Positions 32,802-42,072 are shown, counted from the stretch's first letter. The stretch: 64,000 nucleotides of DNA from Victivallis lenta (GCF_009695545.1 NZ_VUNS01000002.1:1-64000), one strand, 5' to 3'. Program-made: numbers and translations. Notes: generated from the sequence alone by a model not told the origin.

Positions 32802-32832
32802 AAAACGGCAGAACTTTCAGCTCTGCCGTTTT
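32802..32832 (-). terminator. Intrinsic terminator of the prepilin cassette (bidirectional symmetry)
   Basis: AAAACGGCAGA (32802-32812) pairs with TCTGCCGTTTT (32822-32832) around a 9-base loop, 12 bases past the last gene of the cassette. On the minus strand the stem ends in TTTT. On the plus strand it ends in TTTTTT and could stop transcripts leaving nrdDG as well. It is the insertion target of the adjacent group IIC intron. Confidence 0.82.
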
Positions 32833-32844
32833 TTCCGGAAACAA

Positions 32845-35800
32845 TTACAACAGATCAGCGTTGTAATTCCTGGATTCAAGAAACTCAATGTTCCTTACCT
32901 TGATCTTACCGGTGGCAGGATTCCGGTCAAATGTAACGAGAATCTTCATTTCACCGGTAATATCATCGAAATATATTCCTTTCGAGGAATTCAGATCGAA
33001 TGTGCCATACTTGGCATCATGTTTAACCAAATTACCGTCCGAATCGAGCCGATACACCAGGCCGTCCACATCCTGAATCGTCTGAGCAATGATGACCGCC
33101 TGAAACGTCGTGAGAGGTGCGGGACCGGCTTTCATCAGATTCATGACCTTACCAGCGACTTCCTCTTTCTCACGATCCGTATCCGCATCACTCGGAATCA
33201 GCACTTTTCCTCCGCCGACCCGGGTCTGTCGGAGAATTTCGGATCTGGCCAGAAGTGTATCTGTCATTCCTCCAACCGCATTTAGAATATCCATGAGATT
33301 TGTATACGGCGTACTTGCAATCGTCAAGTCATATTCACCGCGCCAATTCGCCTCTGTATCCTGCAGCATGGCGCCAAGCCAATACGCATTATCCTCTATC
33401 GGGAATGCGCTTCCTTCGGTTTTCAACATATTCCAGTCGATTTTGCCGTAGGACCGCGCTCTATTGCCAAGCTTGACTTGATCCAGAATCGCTCCGTCAC
33501 CATCATAGTACGAGGTTCCGGCCACGTTATTACCCGCATTCCACTGCGGGTCCATATGATCTTCAATCGGGAACGTATCCCCATCCGCCGTCGCCGATGC
33601 ACTCCCGACTTTAGCAGCATTCTTCAGGTTGATCGTCTGCCACTGCGCCGCCCGGTGAATCGCCCCGAGTTCCCAAAGTGAGAGCATCGGCTTATTCCGA
33701 ATATAGGCAGTGGAGAGATGCCCGATCACTTTACCGCTGGAGTCCGTAGTGGACTTGGCATCATCACGCCAGGCTGGGTCCGTCACCAATTCCGCATCTC
33801 CGTCGGACGCTTTACCGGACGGATCCGCCTCTTTGTTGACCAACCCATGATCGAGAGATTCGGCAAATGTCACTTTCGTCAAGTCAAGATTCATCGTCAG
33901 TAAGTTCGTCTCATCGTACCCGAGTGAATTTGAACCGGCAACTACCGAAAGGTCATATTCAACCCAGTTAATGTCCGCCAACGGGCTCCAATCGCTTTCG
34001 CTCGGACTTCCAGGATTGAGCTTCGCAAACAGATTCTGGCGCGGGTCCCTCGCCTGCATGCCAGCAATCACCAGCTTCCGGAATTCCGGTTCGAGCGCAA
34101 ATGAATCATCCGCCATCGGAATGGCTCCATCCGTAACTTTCTTGGTAAATAATTGCTTAGCCGGCAATGTGATCACATCACTCCAACGGACAAAATCGGC
34201 ACCGGTCAGCTCCCCCGTAGAACCGCCGTCCGGACCAGTCAGCACAATTCCATTGACCTCAAAAGAAGCCTCGACAATATCAAAATTGGCCTTAAAATCA
34301 GTGATTCCGGTGATGGCGGCACCTCCCGTTTTCTCCTGTAGCACCTGGGCAAAATCCAATGTGGCATTCAATTCCGGCAGAGTCTTGCTGGCGATCAGGT
34401 AACCGTCTTTCCAAAGGGTTGAGGTACATTCAATTTCTTCGGTAAACGGAACAGTCGCCAATGTGAACTCCTGCTCCTTTTCAAAGTCAGCTGAAGAACC
34501 AGCCGGGGGATTGAAACTAACTTTTCCCGTGCCCTTGATTTTCAGTTTGATTGTCATCGCTTTCAGATGAATGAGCAGCTTATAATTGTCCGAACTGGTC
34601 TTCGCATAAATATTGATCAATTCACCGATCATCTCCGGGGTAATCGTGACGTTGACCTTCAAATCCTTGCCATTGGCACCCGTCAACGTCGGATTGATAT
34701 CCAACCCGATGGCAAATTCATTGATATAAGGGGTCTTCTCATTGCCAGTATATTCCGGGAAAGCGCCTCCGGAGATAACATTGTTCTTCCATTCGGAAGC
34801 CGGCACATCCGAAGTCGGGACCGAATCTTTATCACAATAATCGATGATATTCGCCGCAATCTGCTTGCGCCGGAATTCTAATGTCGTAAACCCCCCCTTG
34901 TCCGAACCGATCATATTCAGAAAACGCAGACCGGAGGTCAGCGGCGAGGCCGCATCCTTGTCCGTAACATCGAACGTAGTACTGTTACGGAATTCGACCG
35001 GATCCTTCATCAGCTCCTGCACTGCCGCATCCGAATTCAGCTCGACACCATTCAAGGAAGTCCCCTCGAAGTCACCCCAATCATCCCTGTTCATATTGAA
35101 ACGATGATAATATCTGCGCACCAGTTCCCCGGAAGTACCGTCAACAGCCGATTCGAATACCTCCATCTCGCCCGGCCAAATTCCGTCATCAAACCAACGC
35201 TTCAGCCACTTCGTTTTTTTCATCTCTTCGGTTGTCCACTCCGACGCCCAGCCTTGTCGAAAAATATCGAGAGTCGGCGCCAGAGAACCAATGATTGTCT
35301 CAGGCTTCGTCGTCCAGAACGACAGCGGCGTATTACCGAGCGGAACTTCTTCGATCGAACCATAAAGCGGATCCGTCGCCGCTGGATTCTTCATGTCCAG
35401 CACCTGATGCAGATTGATACGGCTGTCGGACCGCGGCGGCAAAACACGATATGCATAACGACCAATGATCCGCCGGTCATCCCCGCTCATGCCGTTATCA
35501 ACAAAAATCCAATCCGGTTTACGCTTCTCATCCCCGGAAACGCCTTCCAGATCCGCATAAAACTGATCGTCCGAATCCTGTACTTTATCGGCATCGGGGG
35601 TATGGTCGAAACGAATCCGCTGATAAGCAGGCAACTCCACATCAAGGGTATCAGCAATGCTTGATTTGGTCTCCGTGTCATCTTTGATACTAATATCGTC
35701 ATCACTGCGCTTTTCGTAATGACTGACGATTGTCGAGAGATCCGACACAATGATGTCATCGGTACCGGTAGAACCATCATTCGTTTTTCTGGAATTACCA

Positions 35801-36024
35801 AGATTATACTGGTACAGCATCACAGCCCCGGCGACCCGGTTGATCGCGCCGAGCGCCAGCACTTTCGCCTGGCTCCGGCTACTGTTATTATAAGCCACTT
35901 TCCGGGATATCACCGAATTGGTGACGAAGGCAAGTCCCAGAATCATCAGAAGCGAAAGAATCCCCAAAGCGAAAAGCAGGGCAATTCCACGCTCCCGGAT
36001 TCGTTTGTCGGTTTGGTTGTTCAT
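32845..36024 (-). CDS. Large prepilin-like protein (Verru_Chthon cassette protein A-like)
   Basis: A 1059-residue protein with one N-terminal hydrophobic helix (GIALLFALGILSLLMILGLA, residues 13-32) followed by a polar helix, in the style of PilX/GspK minor pseudopilins (RGIALLF start). The remainder is a large soluble, mostly beta-rich and acidic region without recognised domains, presumably outside the cytoplasm. Size, N-terminus and its position as last gene of a four-gene prepilin cassette resemble family Verru_Chthon A of Verrucomicrobia/Lentisphaerota (from memory). It might cap a pseudopilus as GspK does. Codon use is more AT-rich than the housekeeping genes. A terminator follows. Confidence 0.68.
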   Translation of the reverse strand: MNNQTDKRIRERGIALLFALGILSLLMILGLAFVTNSVISRKVAYNNSSRSQAKVLALGAINRVAGAVMLYQYNLGNSRKTNDGSTGTDDIIVSDLSTIVSHYEKRSDDDISIKDDTETKSSIADTLDVELPAYQRIRFDHTPDADKVQDSDDQFYADLEGVSGDEKRKPDWIFVDNGMSGDDRRIIGRYAYRVLPPRSDSRINLHQVLDMKNPAATDPLYGSIEEVPLGNTPLSFWTTKPETIIGSLAPTLDIFRQGWASEWTTEEMKKTKWLKRWFDDGIWPGEMEVFESAVDGTSGELVRRYYHRFNMNRDDWGDFEGTSLNGVELNSDAAVQELMKDPVEFRNSTTFDVTDKDAASPLTSGLRFLNMIGSDKGGFTTLEFRRKQIAANIIDYCDKDSVPTSDVPASEWKNNVISGGAFPEYTGNEKTPYINEFAIGLDINPTLTGANGKDLKVNVTITPEMIGELINIYAKTSSDNYKLLIHLKAMTIKLKIKGTGKVSFNPPAGSSADFEKEQEFTLATVPFTEEIECTSTLWKDGYLIASKTLPELNATLDFAQVLQEKTGGAAITGITDFKANFDIVEASFEVNGIVLTGPDGGSTGELTGADFVRWSDVITLPAKQLFTKKVTDGAIPMADDSFALEPEFRKLVIAGMQARDPRQNLFAKLNPGSPSESDWSPLADINWVEYDLSVVAGSNSLGYDETNLLTMNLDLTKVTFAESLDHGLVNKEADPSGKASDGDAELVTDPAWRDDAKSTTDSSGKVIGHLSTAYIRNKPMLSLWELGAIHRAAQWQTINLKNAAKVGSASATADGDTFPIEDHMDPQWNAGNNVAGTSYYDGDGAILDQVKLGNRARSYGKIDWNMLKTEGSAFPIEDNAYWLGAMLQDTEANWRGEYDLTIASTPYTNLMDILNAVGGMTDTLLARSEILRQTRVGGGKVLIPSDADTDREKEEVAGKVMNLMKAGPAPLTTFQAVIIAQTIQDVDGLVYRLDSDGNLVKHDAKYGTFDLNSSKGIYFDDITGEMKILVTFDRNPATGKIKVRNIEFLESRNYNADLL

Positions 36025-36046
36025 GGCAAATTATCCCCAGACAATG

Positions 36047-36841
36047 TTAATTGACCGTTTCAGTGATATCATCGAAAAATACCGTCCGGACAAAAGTCCG
36101 CTCGTTCTGCTGCAAAAATTCAGCCCGGCGCTCTTTTTGATCCGCATTGCTCGCCGGCATCTGCTTCCAGATATCGAAGCTCTTCTGATCTAGCATATAG
36201 AGCTTAACTTCCACCAACTTGGGAACCCTCTCCGTCGTCGTATCCGGAGGATTTACTGACGGTGAAGTACGCCGATTATCTGGATCGGCAATGGTGAATC
36301 CAGTCACCCGTTCCGCCACAATACTACCATCTACACTACGAACAGTACTCTCCAGATCCGTAGCGGAATCATTCATGCTCGCATATCCGCCCGTAGAGCC
36401 AAAAGCACGAAAATAGCTTTCGTATTTATTAGTTAAATCGTTGCTGCATAGAGTGCGGACTATCAGCGTATTATCTGTACCGTCCATTGAAAATCGAACG
36501 GCGCGCACCCGGTCACCGCCACCGACATTCGATGAAGTTTTGGTAAAAAAACAGATGGCATCATTCTTGCGGTTGTTATCTGCATCACTATAGTCGCCGT
36601 AAGTGATGACAAACGGCAAGTTCTTCTCCGTCGAAACCTGCGACTGCAGCAGATTCGTCACAAGATCCATCGCCACACGTCCATTCGCATAGATGTCGTT
36701 TCGCTTTTCCATTCCGGTCCAGACCCGCTGGGCTCCAACGAAAAACTGCAACATCATCGCCAACATGATAACAAAAACCGCCATGGAAACCAGCAGTTCA
36801 ATCAACGTAAAACGCTGTTTCCCGAATTTTTTCCTGCTCAT
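36047..36841 (-). CDS. Type II secretion/type IV pilin-like minor prepilin (Verru_Chthon C-like)
   Basis: A 264-residue protein. QRFTLIELLVSMAVFVIMLAMM (residues 9-30) is a textbook prepilin signal: basic leader, then F+1-T-L-I-E+5 and a hydrophobic helix. After cleavage and N-methylation by a prepilin peptidase (not in window) it would join a pseudopilus. The domain after the helix (QRVWTGMEKRNDIYANGRVAMDLV) resembles GspJ/PilW-type minor pilins and Verru_Chthon C. It lies 22 bases upstream of the large A-like gene and just 1 base after the B-like gene. Confidence 0.78.
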   Translation of the reverse strand: MSRKKFGKQRFTLIELLVSMAVFVIMLAMMLQFFVGAQRVWTGMEKRNDIYANGRVAMDLVTNLLQSQVSTEKNLPFVITYGDYSDADNNRKNDAICFFTKTSSNVGGGDRVRAVRFSMDGTDNTLIVRTLCSNDLTNKYESYFRAFGSTGGYASMNDSATDLESTVRSVDGSIVAERVTGFTIADPDNRRTSPSVNPPDTTTERVPKLVEVKLYMLDQKSFDIWKQMPASNADQKERRAEFLQQNERTFVRTVFFDDITETVN

Positions 36842-36842
36842 A

Positions 36843-37529
36843 TTAAAATACCCCGTTATAAGTGGAATTGATTGCGGGAGTCAGTTGGAAGGTCGGATTA
36901 AAGATATCCAGAACAAACAGGCGCCTTTCTCGCAAGTAGTCGCTGCCCTTCTTGTACGGAACATCGGCCGGCCAGCTCAATTCAAGGTAGACCAAGCGCT
37001 CATAATTGTCTGAAACAGCAAGTGTTCCCCGCGTATAAGGAGCGCCCGCCTGAGCCCAATCACGGTACTCGATCTTCACATCCTCGGCCCATAATCTGGC
37101 TTCTGCGCTGAAGTCAACAACTTCCTCATCGTTGACAAAACTCTTCTGCTCATACCGGAATACATCGCCGCTGGGAGAAAGCAGAAGATTGTCGAAACCG
37201 GAGATACTTTCAAATGAATCGGAATCGATATTCTTTTCGTTTCGATTGTCAGTGTCCTTCAAACCTCCGATCAAACCGGAAGACATATTCAACGGTTTGC
37301 GGAAGTCGTCATTGATCCGCATCTGAACATACCCGAGTAAATATTCCGCCACATCCGCAGTGTTGTTGTCTGCAATCGCCGCCTTGTTCGCATTGATACC
37401 GACCGGAAACAGTACCATAATACTGGTAATACCGATGCCGATCACAGCCAGCGCCAACGCGACCTCAACCATATTGAAGCCGTGTTTCACATAACGTTTT
37501 TTCATGATTGAATATACTCCGCTCTTCAT
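36843..37529 (-). CDS. Prepilin-like protein (Verru_Chthon B-like, GspI/PilV type)
   Basis: A 228-residue protein. GFNMVEVALALAVIGIGITSIM carries the prepilin site (G-1, F+1, E+5) and hydrophobic helix, followed by VLFPVGINANKAAIADNNTADVAEYLLGYVQ. This LPVG-like extension after the helix is typical of Verru_Chthon B. It is translationally coupled (ATGA, 37526-37529) to the preceding prepilin gene. A second ATG at 37505 would give a shorter leader of nine residues; coupling favours 37529. Function is presumed in a pseudopilus. Confidence 0.76.
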   Translation of the reverse strand: MKSGVYSIMKKRYVKHGFNMVEVALALAVIGIGITSIMVLFPVGINANKAAIADNNTADVAEYLLGYVQMRINDDFRKPLNMSSGLIGGLKDTDNRNEKNIDSDSFESISGFDNLLLSPSGDVFRYEQKSFVNDEEVVDFSAEARLWAEDVKIEYRDWAQAGAPYTRGTLAVSDNYERLVYLELSWPADVPYKKGSDYLRERRLFVLDIFNPTFQLTPAINSTYNGVF

Positions 37530-38251
37530 TGGATATACTCCACTTTCCCTGTGAATTGATTAACCCTCAGCTTCAGAAAGTTTGTCGGCTTCTCATCCAG
37601 TTTGGCTCCAGACTCCCGGACTGGATAGACTATCTGATCAGAGGGAGCGTCAAGTGCTTCCGCAACAACAAAATACATTGTTTGATTCTTTAAACCGCCA
37701 TACGGGGTAAATACAACAGCACAGTGATTGAGCGTACCGGTCGGCATCGCCTCAGTCGTATCCGGAACCAGCAGATTCAACATGCCGCTGCCGAACTCAC
37801 TGTTGCTACCGCTCGTTTTGCCCAACACACCTTTGCACCCGCCTCCCGATTCAACGCCGGGACTGGAATCATCCGCATAGACCAGCATCGCACCGTTCGG
37901 ACTGTTCTTCCATTCTCCCTGCGGAACCCATTTAACGAAGGTATAGTCAGAGCCCCCTGTCGGCTCCACATAAGCCAGACGGAACCCGCCGTAACAGAAC
38001 CATTTGGTCTCGTCATTTTTCCAAGTGGCGCGATTGCTGGGCAGAATCAAAGCGACATACTTCCGAGAAGCGGCGGCGAGGGATTGCGCCTGCTCCAATC
38101 CCAACTTCAAATTCGAAGCCAGTTGATCGACCTTGTTGCCTTTGATCATCCTGTTGAAAGCCGGCAGCATCAGAAGCATCAAAACTCCCATCAACAGCAT
38201 CACGGCCAACAGTTCGATCAACGTAAAGTTTCGGCGTTTTCTTTTGTTCAT
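37526..38251 (-). CDS. Prepilin-like protein (Verru_Chthon D-like, GspH/FimT type)
   Basis: A 241-residue protein. RRNFTLIELLAVMLLMGVLMLLML (residues 6-29) is a prepilin signal with E+5. NKVDQLASNLKLGLEQAQSLAAASRKYVALILP follows the GspH/FimT pattern (helix then first strand). It is the first gene of the four-gene cassette; order D-B-C-A with overlaps or very small gaps. A promoter lies at 38326-38354. The prepilin peptidase, ATPase and secretin are not encoded nearby. Confidence 0.78.
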   Translation of the reverse strand: MNKRKRRNFTLIELLAVMLLMGVLMLLMLPAFNRMIKGNKVDQLASNLKLGLEQAQSLAAASRKYVALILPSNRATWKNDETKWFCYGGFRLAYVEPTGGSDYTFVKWVPQGEWKNSPNGAMLVYADDSSPGVESGGGCKGVLGKTSGSNSEFGSGMLNLLVPDTTEAMPTGTLNHCAVVFTPYGGLKNQTMYFVVAEALDAPSDQIVYPVRESGAKLDEKPTNFLKLRVNQFTGKVEYIQ

Positions 38252-38325
38252 GGTTCCTGTTCCACTACATTTGACTTCATATCTGATCGCTTTCCATTGG
38301 AAAAAATTTCCAGTCCGCTGAATCT

Positions 38326-38354
38326 ACTATAGGAGCGTGATGATAATTTTTCAA
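38326..38354 (-). promoter_or_regulatory. Sigma70-type promoter of the prepilin cassette
   Basis: Minus strand: TTGAAA (38354-38349), 17 bases, TATAGT (38331-38326). Predicted start near 38319, about 68 bases before the first ATG (38251). It stands back to back with the FKBP gene promoter in this 351-base divergent gap, in which I see nothing else. Confidence 0.72.
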
Positions 38355-38533
38355 TCTCCCGGCCGGAACTTTTTTCAAAAAACTCCCGTCACTTATCCGT
38401 TTTTTCAATTCCTGCCCATGAGGGGAAGTAACGGAGAAATGACGGATCGCGTTCTCCTTCCCTCAGATACACCCGATTCCGGAAGAAACCGGCAGCTTTC
38501 CCCGACTTCGTGCGTTTTTTCCGCAATTGCGAC

Positions 38534-38562
38534 TTGAAAACCTGCGTCCCGGCGACTACTGT
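38534..38562 (+). promoter_or_regulatory. Sigma70-type promoter of the FKBP gene
   Basis: TTGAAA (38534-38539), 17 bases, TACTGT (38557-38562). Predicted start near 38570, followed by AAGGAG and ATG 38603. This excludes the longer open frame that begins at 38510. Confidence 0.65.
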
Positions 38563-38602
38563 ATCCGGACGTCTCTTTCACATTCAACACTTAAGGAGTA
38601 TT

Positions 38603-39229
38603 ATGAGCGACCAGTTCAAGAACGAAATCGACCGGATGAGCTACGCCATGGGCATGAACATGGGCGAGTATCTGACCCGTACCCCGCTCGAAATCAACCT
38701 CGACGCCGCACGGGAAGGCATCGCCGATTTCATCAGCAAAGCCCCGAAGCTCTCCCAGGAGGAATACGTCGCCATGATGCAGCTCCTTCAACAGAAGATG
38801 CAGGAGGCCGGGCGCCGCCAGATGGAGCAGCTCGCCGCCGCAAACGCGACCGCCGAGAAGAACTTCATGGCCGAAAACGCCGGAAAAGCCGGCGTCACCG
38901 TCACGCCGAGCGGACTTCAGTATGAAGTAATCAAAGCCGGCAGCGGCCCGAAACCCTCCGCGAGCGACACCGTCCGCGTCCATTATGTCGGCACCCTGCT
39001 CGACGGCACGAAGTTCGACAGCTCCATCGACCGCGGAGAACCGGCCGAATTCGGCGTGAACCAGGTCATCGCCGGATGGACCGAGGCGCTGCAGCTCATG
39101 CCGGTCGGCAGCAAATACAAGCTCTACATCCCGGCTGCCATCGCTTACGGCGCCCAGGGAGCCGGCCAGGCGATCCCCCCGAACGCGGCGCTGATTTTCG
39201 AAGTCGAACTGCTCGACATCGTCAAATAA
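38603..39229 (+). CDS. FKBP-type peptidyl-prolyl cis-trans isomerase (FkpA/FklB-like)
   Basis: A 208-residue isomerase. The N-terminal helical dimerisation domain (about 1-95: MSYAMGMNMGEYLTRTPLEI, QLLQQKMQEAGRRQMEQ) resembles the FKBP_N domain. The FKBP domain (about 105-208) has VTVTPSGLQYEVIKAGSG, VRVHYVGTLLDGTKFDSS, VIAGWTEALQLMPVGSKY and AYGAQGAGQAIPPNAALIF, with the aromatic active-site residues in place. There is no signal peptide, so it is FklB-like and cytoplasmic. A GC-rich hairpin (about 39234-39276) with no T-run lies between it and the AraC gene. Confidence 0.9.
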   Translation: MSDQFKNEIDRMSYAMGMNMGEYLTRTPLEINLDAAREGIADFISKAPKLSQEEYVAMMQLLQQKMQEAGRRQMEQLAAANATAEKNFMAENAGKAGVTVTPSGLQYEVIKAGSGPKPSASDTVRVHYVGTLLDGTKFDSSIDRGEPAEFGVNQVIAGWTEALQLMPVGSKYKLYIPAAIAYGAQGAGQAIPPNAALIFEVELLDIVK

Positions 39230-39292
39230 CCGAGCGGGCCGGAGGAGGAGCGGACGACCGCCCCCCCTCCGGAGCCCGCCCCCCGACCCGCC

Positions 39293-40150
39293 ATGCGACT
39301 CTCCCGATTCCAGCCGGATTCCTTTCCGCTCAAGGTGCTGCACTTCGACCATCAGAGCACCATCGACGTGCATGAGCATGTCTTTCACGAGCTCGTCCTG
39401 GTCGTCGCCGGAGAGGGGCGTCATGTGACTCCGGCCGAAGAGTACACGCTTTCGGCCGGCGACATCTTCCTGATCAAACCGGGCAATCCGCACGGCTACG
39501 AGGTCGAGCACGATTTTTCGCTGTTCAACATCCTGTACGAACCCGAGCGGCTCAATCTCCCGCTTTTCGACCTGGCCGACGAACCCGGCTACCGGGCCTT
39601 TTTCGAGCTTGAGCCGGAACTGCGTCGCCAGTTCGGCTTCCGCAAGCATTTCCGGCTCGGGAAAAGCCAGTTGGATGAGCTCACGCTCCTCGTCGAACGC
39701 ATGAAGTTCGAAACCGAATCGGAAGAGGCCGGACACCGGTTCCGCGCCGTGGCGCTTTTCATGCGGCTGTTCGAACGCATCGCGCGCGTATTCAGCAGCT
39801 CGACGCTGTTCCGCGAGAACGACGAACTCTTCCGGCTCAGCGAAGTCGTCAGCTATCTGGAACAGCACCTGACCGAGACCATGACGGTCGCCGGGCTTGC
39901 GGAGCGGGCCGCCATGTCGCCGGCCACCCTGAACCGCGCTTTCCGGAGGACCGTCGGCAAGTCGCCGATGAATTATCTGAACGATCTGCGGATCAGCGAA
40001 GCTGAACTGCTGCTTCTGCGGAAGCCGTCCCTGCCGATCGCCGAAGTCGCCGCCGAATGCGGTTTCGACGACAGCAACTACTTTTCACGGCTGTTCAAGA
40101 AACGAACCGGCTGCACGCCGCGCTCGTTCCGGCAGCGGAATTCGAACTAG
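39293..40150 (+). CDS. AraC-family transcriptional regulator with cupin sensor domain
   Basis: A 285-residue regulator. The N-terminal cupin (about 15-110) contains HEHVFHELVLVVAGEG and LSAGDIFLIKPGNPHGYEV, as in RhaS/RhaR-type sugar sensors. The C-terminal pair of helix-turn-helix motifs (about 185-285) includes MTVAGLAERAAMSPATLNRA and LPIAEVAAECGFDDSNYFSR, then FKKRTGCTPRSFR. It probably responds to a small carbohydrate, but no catabolic operon adjoins it. The ATG lies in a C-rich stretch without a good ribosome site. An LD-carboxypeptidase gene follows by 10 bases. Confidence 0.87.
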   Translation: MRLSRFQPDSFPLKVLHFDHQSTIDVHEHVFHELVLVVAGEGRHVTPAEEYTLSAGDIFLIKPGNPHGYEVEHDFSLFNILYEPERLNLPLFDLADEPGYRAFFELEPELRRQFGFRKHFRLGKSQLDELTLLVERMKFETESEEAGHRFRAVALFMRLFERIARVFSSSTLFRENDELFRLSEVVSYLEQHLTETMTVAGLAERAAMSPATLNRAFRRTVGKSPMNYLNDLRISEAELLLLRKPSLPIAEVAAECGFDDSNYFSRLFKKRTGCTPRSFRQRNSN

Positions 40151-40160
40151 AGGCATCAAG

Positions 40161-41045
40161 TTGTACGACATCTTCCACGTTCCCGGCATCATCGCCCCGG
40201 CCGGAAAGCTCCGGCCGGATAAATTCGACACGGGCGTCGCCTATCTGCGCGCGACCGGCAGGGAGCCGAGGTTCGGCGCCCATGTGAACGGCCCCTCCGA
40301 CACAGCCTACCTTTCCGCCGATGCCGAAGCGCGCGCATCGGACCTGACCGAACTCTGGCTCGACCCGAAGATCGACCTGCTGCTGGCCGTGCGCGGCGGT
40401 TTCGGCTCGGCCCACCTGCTGCCGCTGCTCGACTGGCGGATGCTGAAAAACCGCCCGGAACTGCCGCTGGCGGGATTCAGCGACATCACGGCGCTGCACT
40501 GGGCGATGGAGAAAGCCGGCGCCGGGCGTCCGATCGCCGGGCCGATGCTCGGCAAGCTGGCGGAAAGCGCCGCGTCGCCTTATACGGCGAAGTTTCACGC
40601 CCTCGCCTTCCGGCCCGGCGCGTATGAGCTGCCGCCGGCCGGCGAATACGGTTCGCTGACCGAACTCAGGAGCGGCAGAGCCTCCGGCTTGCCGCTGGTC
40701 GGCAACCTCTCCGTCGCCGCAACGCTCTGCGGAACGCCGTTCCTGCCGGACGCGGCCGGACGAATCCTGATCCTCGAGGACCTGAACGAACCGGCTTACA
40801 AACTCGACCGCTGCCTGACCATGCTCGAACAGAACGGCCTCTTCGAATGCTGTGCCGGAGTGATTTTCGGGCAATTCACCGACTGCGCGGATGAAGCGGA
40901 GCTTCGAAAGCTCTTCCGCCGCTTTGCGGCAAAGGTGAACGGGCCGGTCATCGCCAACTTCCCGTTCGGCCACATTCTGCCGATGGCCACGCTCGACTTC
41001 CATCGCGAACTCAGCATCGACAACGGCCGGATCACGATACTCTGA
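40161..41045 (+). CDS. LD-carboxypeptidase / S66 peptidase (LdcA-MccF family)
   Basis: A 294-residue S66 serine peptidase. AVRGGFGSAHLL is the RGGYG-type motif, AGFSDITALHWA places the nucleophile Ser in the G-F/Y-S-D motif, LILEDLNEPAYKLDR carries the catalytic Glu and FPFGHILPM the His. The family cleaves murein tetrapeptides (LdcA, recycling) or microcin C-type peptides (MccF). The start is TTG 40161, with GAGG 7 bases upstream; no ATG fits the family N-terminus (HVPGIIAPAGKL). It is probably co-transcribed with the AraC gene. Confidence 0.85.
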   Translation: MYDIFHVPGIIAPAGKLRPDKFDTGVAYLRATGREPRFGAHVNGPSDTAYLSADAEARASDLTELWLDPKIDLLLAVRGGFGSAHLLPLLDWRMLKNRPELPLAGFSDITALHWAMEKAGAGRPIAGPMLGKLAESAASPYTAKFHALAFRPGAYELPPAGEYGSLTELRSGRASGLPLVGNLSVAATLCGTPFLPDAAGRILILEDLNEPAYKLDRCLTMLEQNGLFECCAGVIFGQFTDCADEAELRKLFRRFAAKVNGPVIANFPFGHILPMATLDFHRELSIDNGRITIL

Positions 41046-41130
41046 CCCCCGCTTCACCGCCCGCAATCGAAGCGGGCAAGGAAGTCTGCAGCGGCGCGGC
41101 CGCCCTGACGAACGTGCGGACGGGCCGGGT

Positions 41131-41919
41131 TCAGCGGAATTTCGCGGTGCGGACATCCTCGGCATAGGCGGTCACTGCTTCGCGGAAAAGGCGGCCGAGC
41201 TCGGCGTAGCGGCGCGCGTGCTTCGGCGTGAACTCCTCGAACAATCCGAGCAGGTCGTTCAACACCTGGACCTGCCCGTCGCAGTCCGGACCGGAACCGA
41301 TTCCGATGGTCGGAATCGAAATATTTTCCGAGATCATTTTGCCGACTTCGGACGGCATGCATTCGAGGACGGTGGCAAAAGCGCCGGCGGCCTCGACTTT
41401 CCTGGCGTCTTCGAGCAGCCGCGCCGCGTCTTCCGGCGTCTTGCCGGTCAGCTTGTAGCCGCCCGCGGTCATGATGTGCTGCGGCAGCAGCCCGAGATGC
41501 GCCAGCACCGGGATGCCGCTGCCGACCAGCTTCGCAATCAGCGGAGCAACCTCCGCGCCGCCTTCGAGCTTGATTGCGTCGGCGCCGGCCTCCTTCAGGG
41601 CGCGCCCGGCGTTGCGGAGCGCCTCTTCATCGCTGGCCTGATAGCTCATGAACGGCATATCGAAAATCACGAATGCATCGGGCGCGCCGCGCCGCACGGC
41701 TTTGGCGTGGTGCAGCGCCTCCTCCATGGTGAGCGGGAGCGTGTTCTTGTAGCCGAGCACGGTCATGGCCAGAGAGTCGCCGACCAGCAGCGAATCGACC
41801 CCGGCGGAGTGACAGATGGCCGCACCCGGGGCGTCGTAGACGGTCAGCATGGAAATTTTTTCGCCGGCGGCCTTGCGTTTGCGGAACGTCCCGACGGTGA
41901 CTTTGTTGTTTACGCTCAT
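41131..41919 (-). CDS. panB: 3-methyl-2-oxobutanoate hydroxymethyltransferase
   Basis: A 262-residue (alpha/beta)8 enzyme of pantothenate synthesis. It transfers a hydroxymethyl group from 5,10-methylene-THF to 2-oxoisovalerate to give ketopantoate. MLTVYDAPGAAICHSAGVD, LLVGDSLAMTVLGY (metal-binding D of VGDS), LPLTMEEALHHAKAVRRG, IKLEGG and IPVLAHLGLLPQ are hallmarks, with the GIGSGPDCDGQVQVLNDLLG block near the end. AGAGGAGG precedes the ATG. It stands alone on the minus strand, divergent from RNase R. panC and panD are not in the window. Confidence 0.95.
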   Translation of the reverse strand: MSVNNKVTVGTFRKRKAAGEKISMLTVYDAPGAAICHSAGVDSLLVGDSLAMTVLGYKNTLPLTMEEALHHAKAVRRGAPDAFVIFDMPFMSYQASDEEALRNAGRALKEAGADAIKLEGGAEVAPLIAKLVGSGIPVLAHLGLLPQHIMTAGGYKLTGKTPEDAARLLEDARKVEAAGAFATVLECMPSEVGKMISENISIPTIGIGSGPDCDGQVQVLNDLLGLFEEFTPKHARRYAELGRLFREAVTAYAEDVRTAKFR

Positions 41920-42043
41920 GAAAAACCTCCTCTTTGCCCGGAATTATTCGTTGAAAAGACCGCTTTCCGGGAGCCTGCCGCTTCCGGCAGACCGCTTTCT
42001 TTTTATTAATATGCGTTGTTAACGGGATTTTTTCAAATTTTTT

Positions 42044-42072
42044 TTGCACTTTCGAGCTTGGCGTGGTATGTT
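42044..42072 (+). promoter_or_regulatory. Sigma70-type promoter of the RNase R gene
   Basis: TTGCAC (42044-42049), 17 bases, TATGTT (42067-42072). The start would fall near 42080, with GGAGGG before ATG 42120. Upstream lies an AT-rich stretch shared with the divergent panB gene, where I could not settle a promoter. Confidence 0.6.

Noticed and set aside
39234-39276. Terminator after the FKBP gene
   Set aside because: A GC-rich stem can form but with bulges and without T-run; the AraC gene starts only about 20 bases further on, so read-through is as likely.
41940-42060. Promoter for panB (TTGAAA, 19 bases, TATTAA on the minus strand)
   Set aside because: The 19-base spacer is too long for a confident call and the AT-rich region offers several equally weak pairs.
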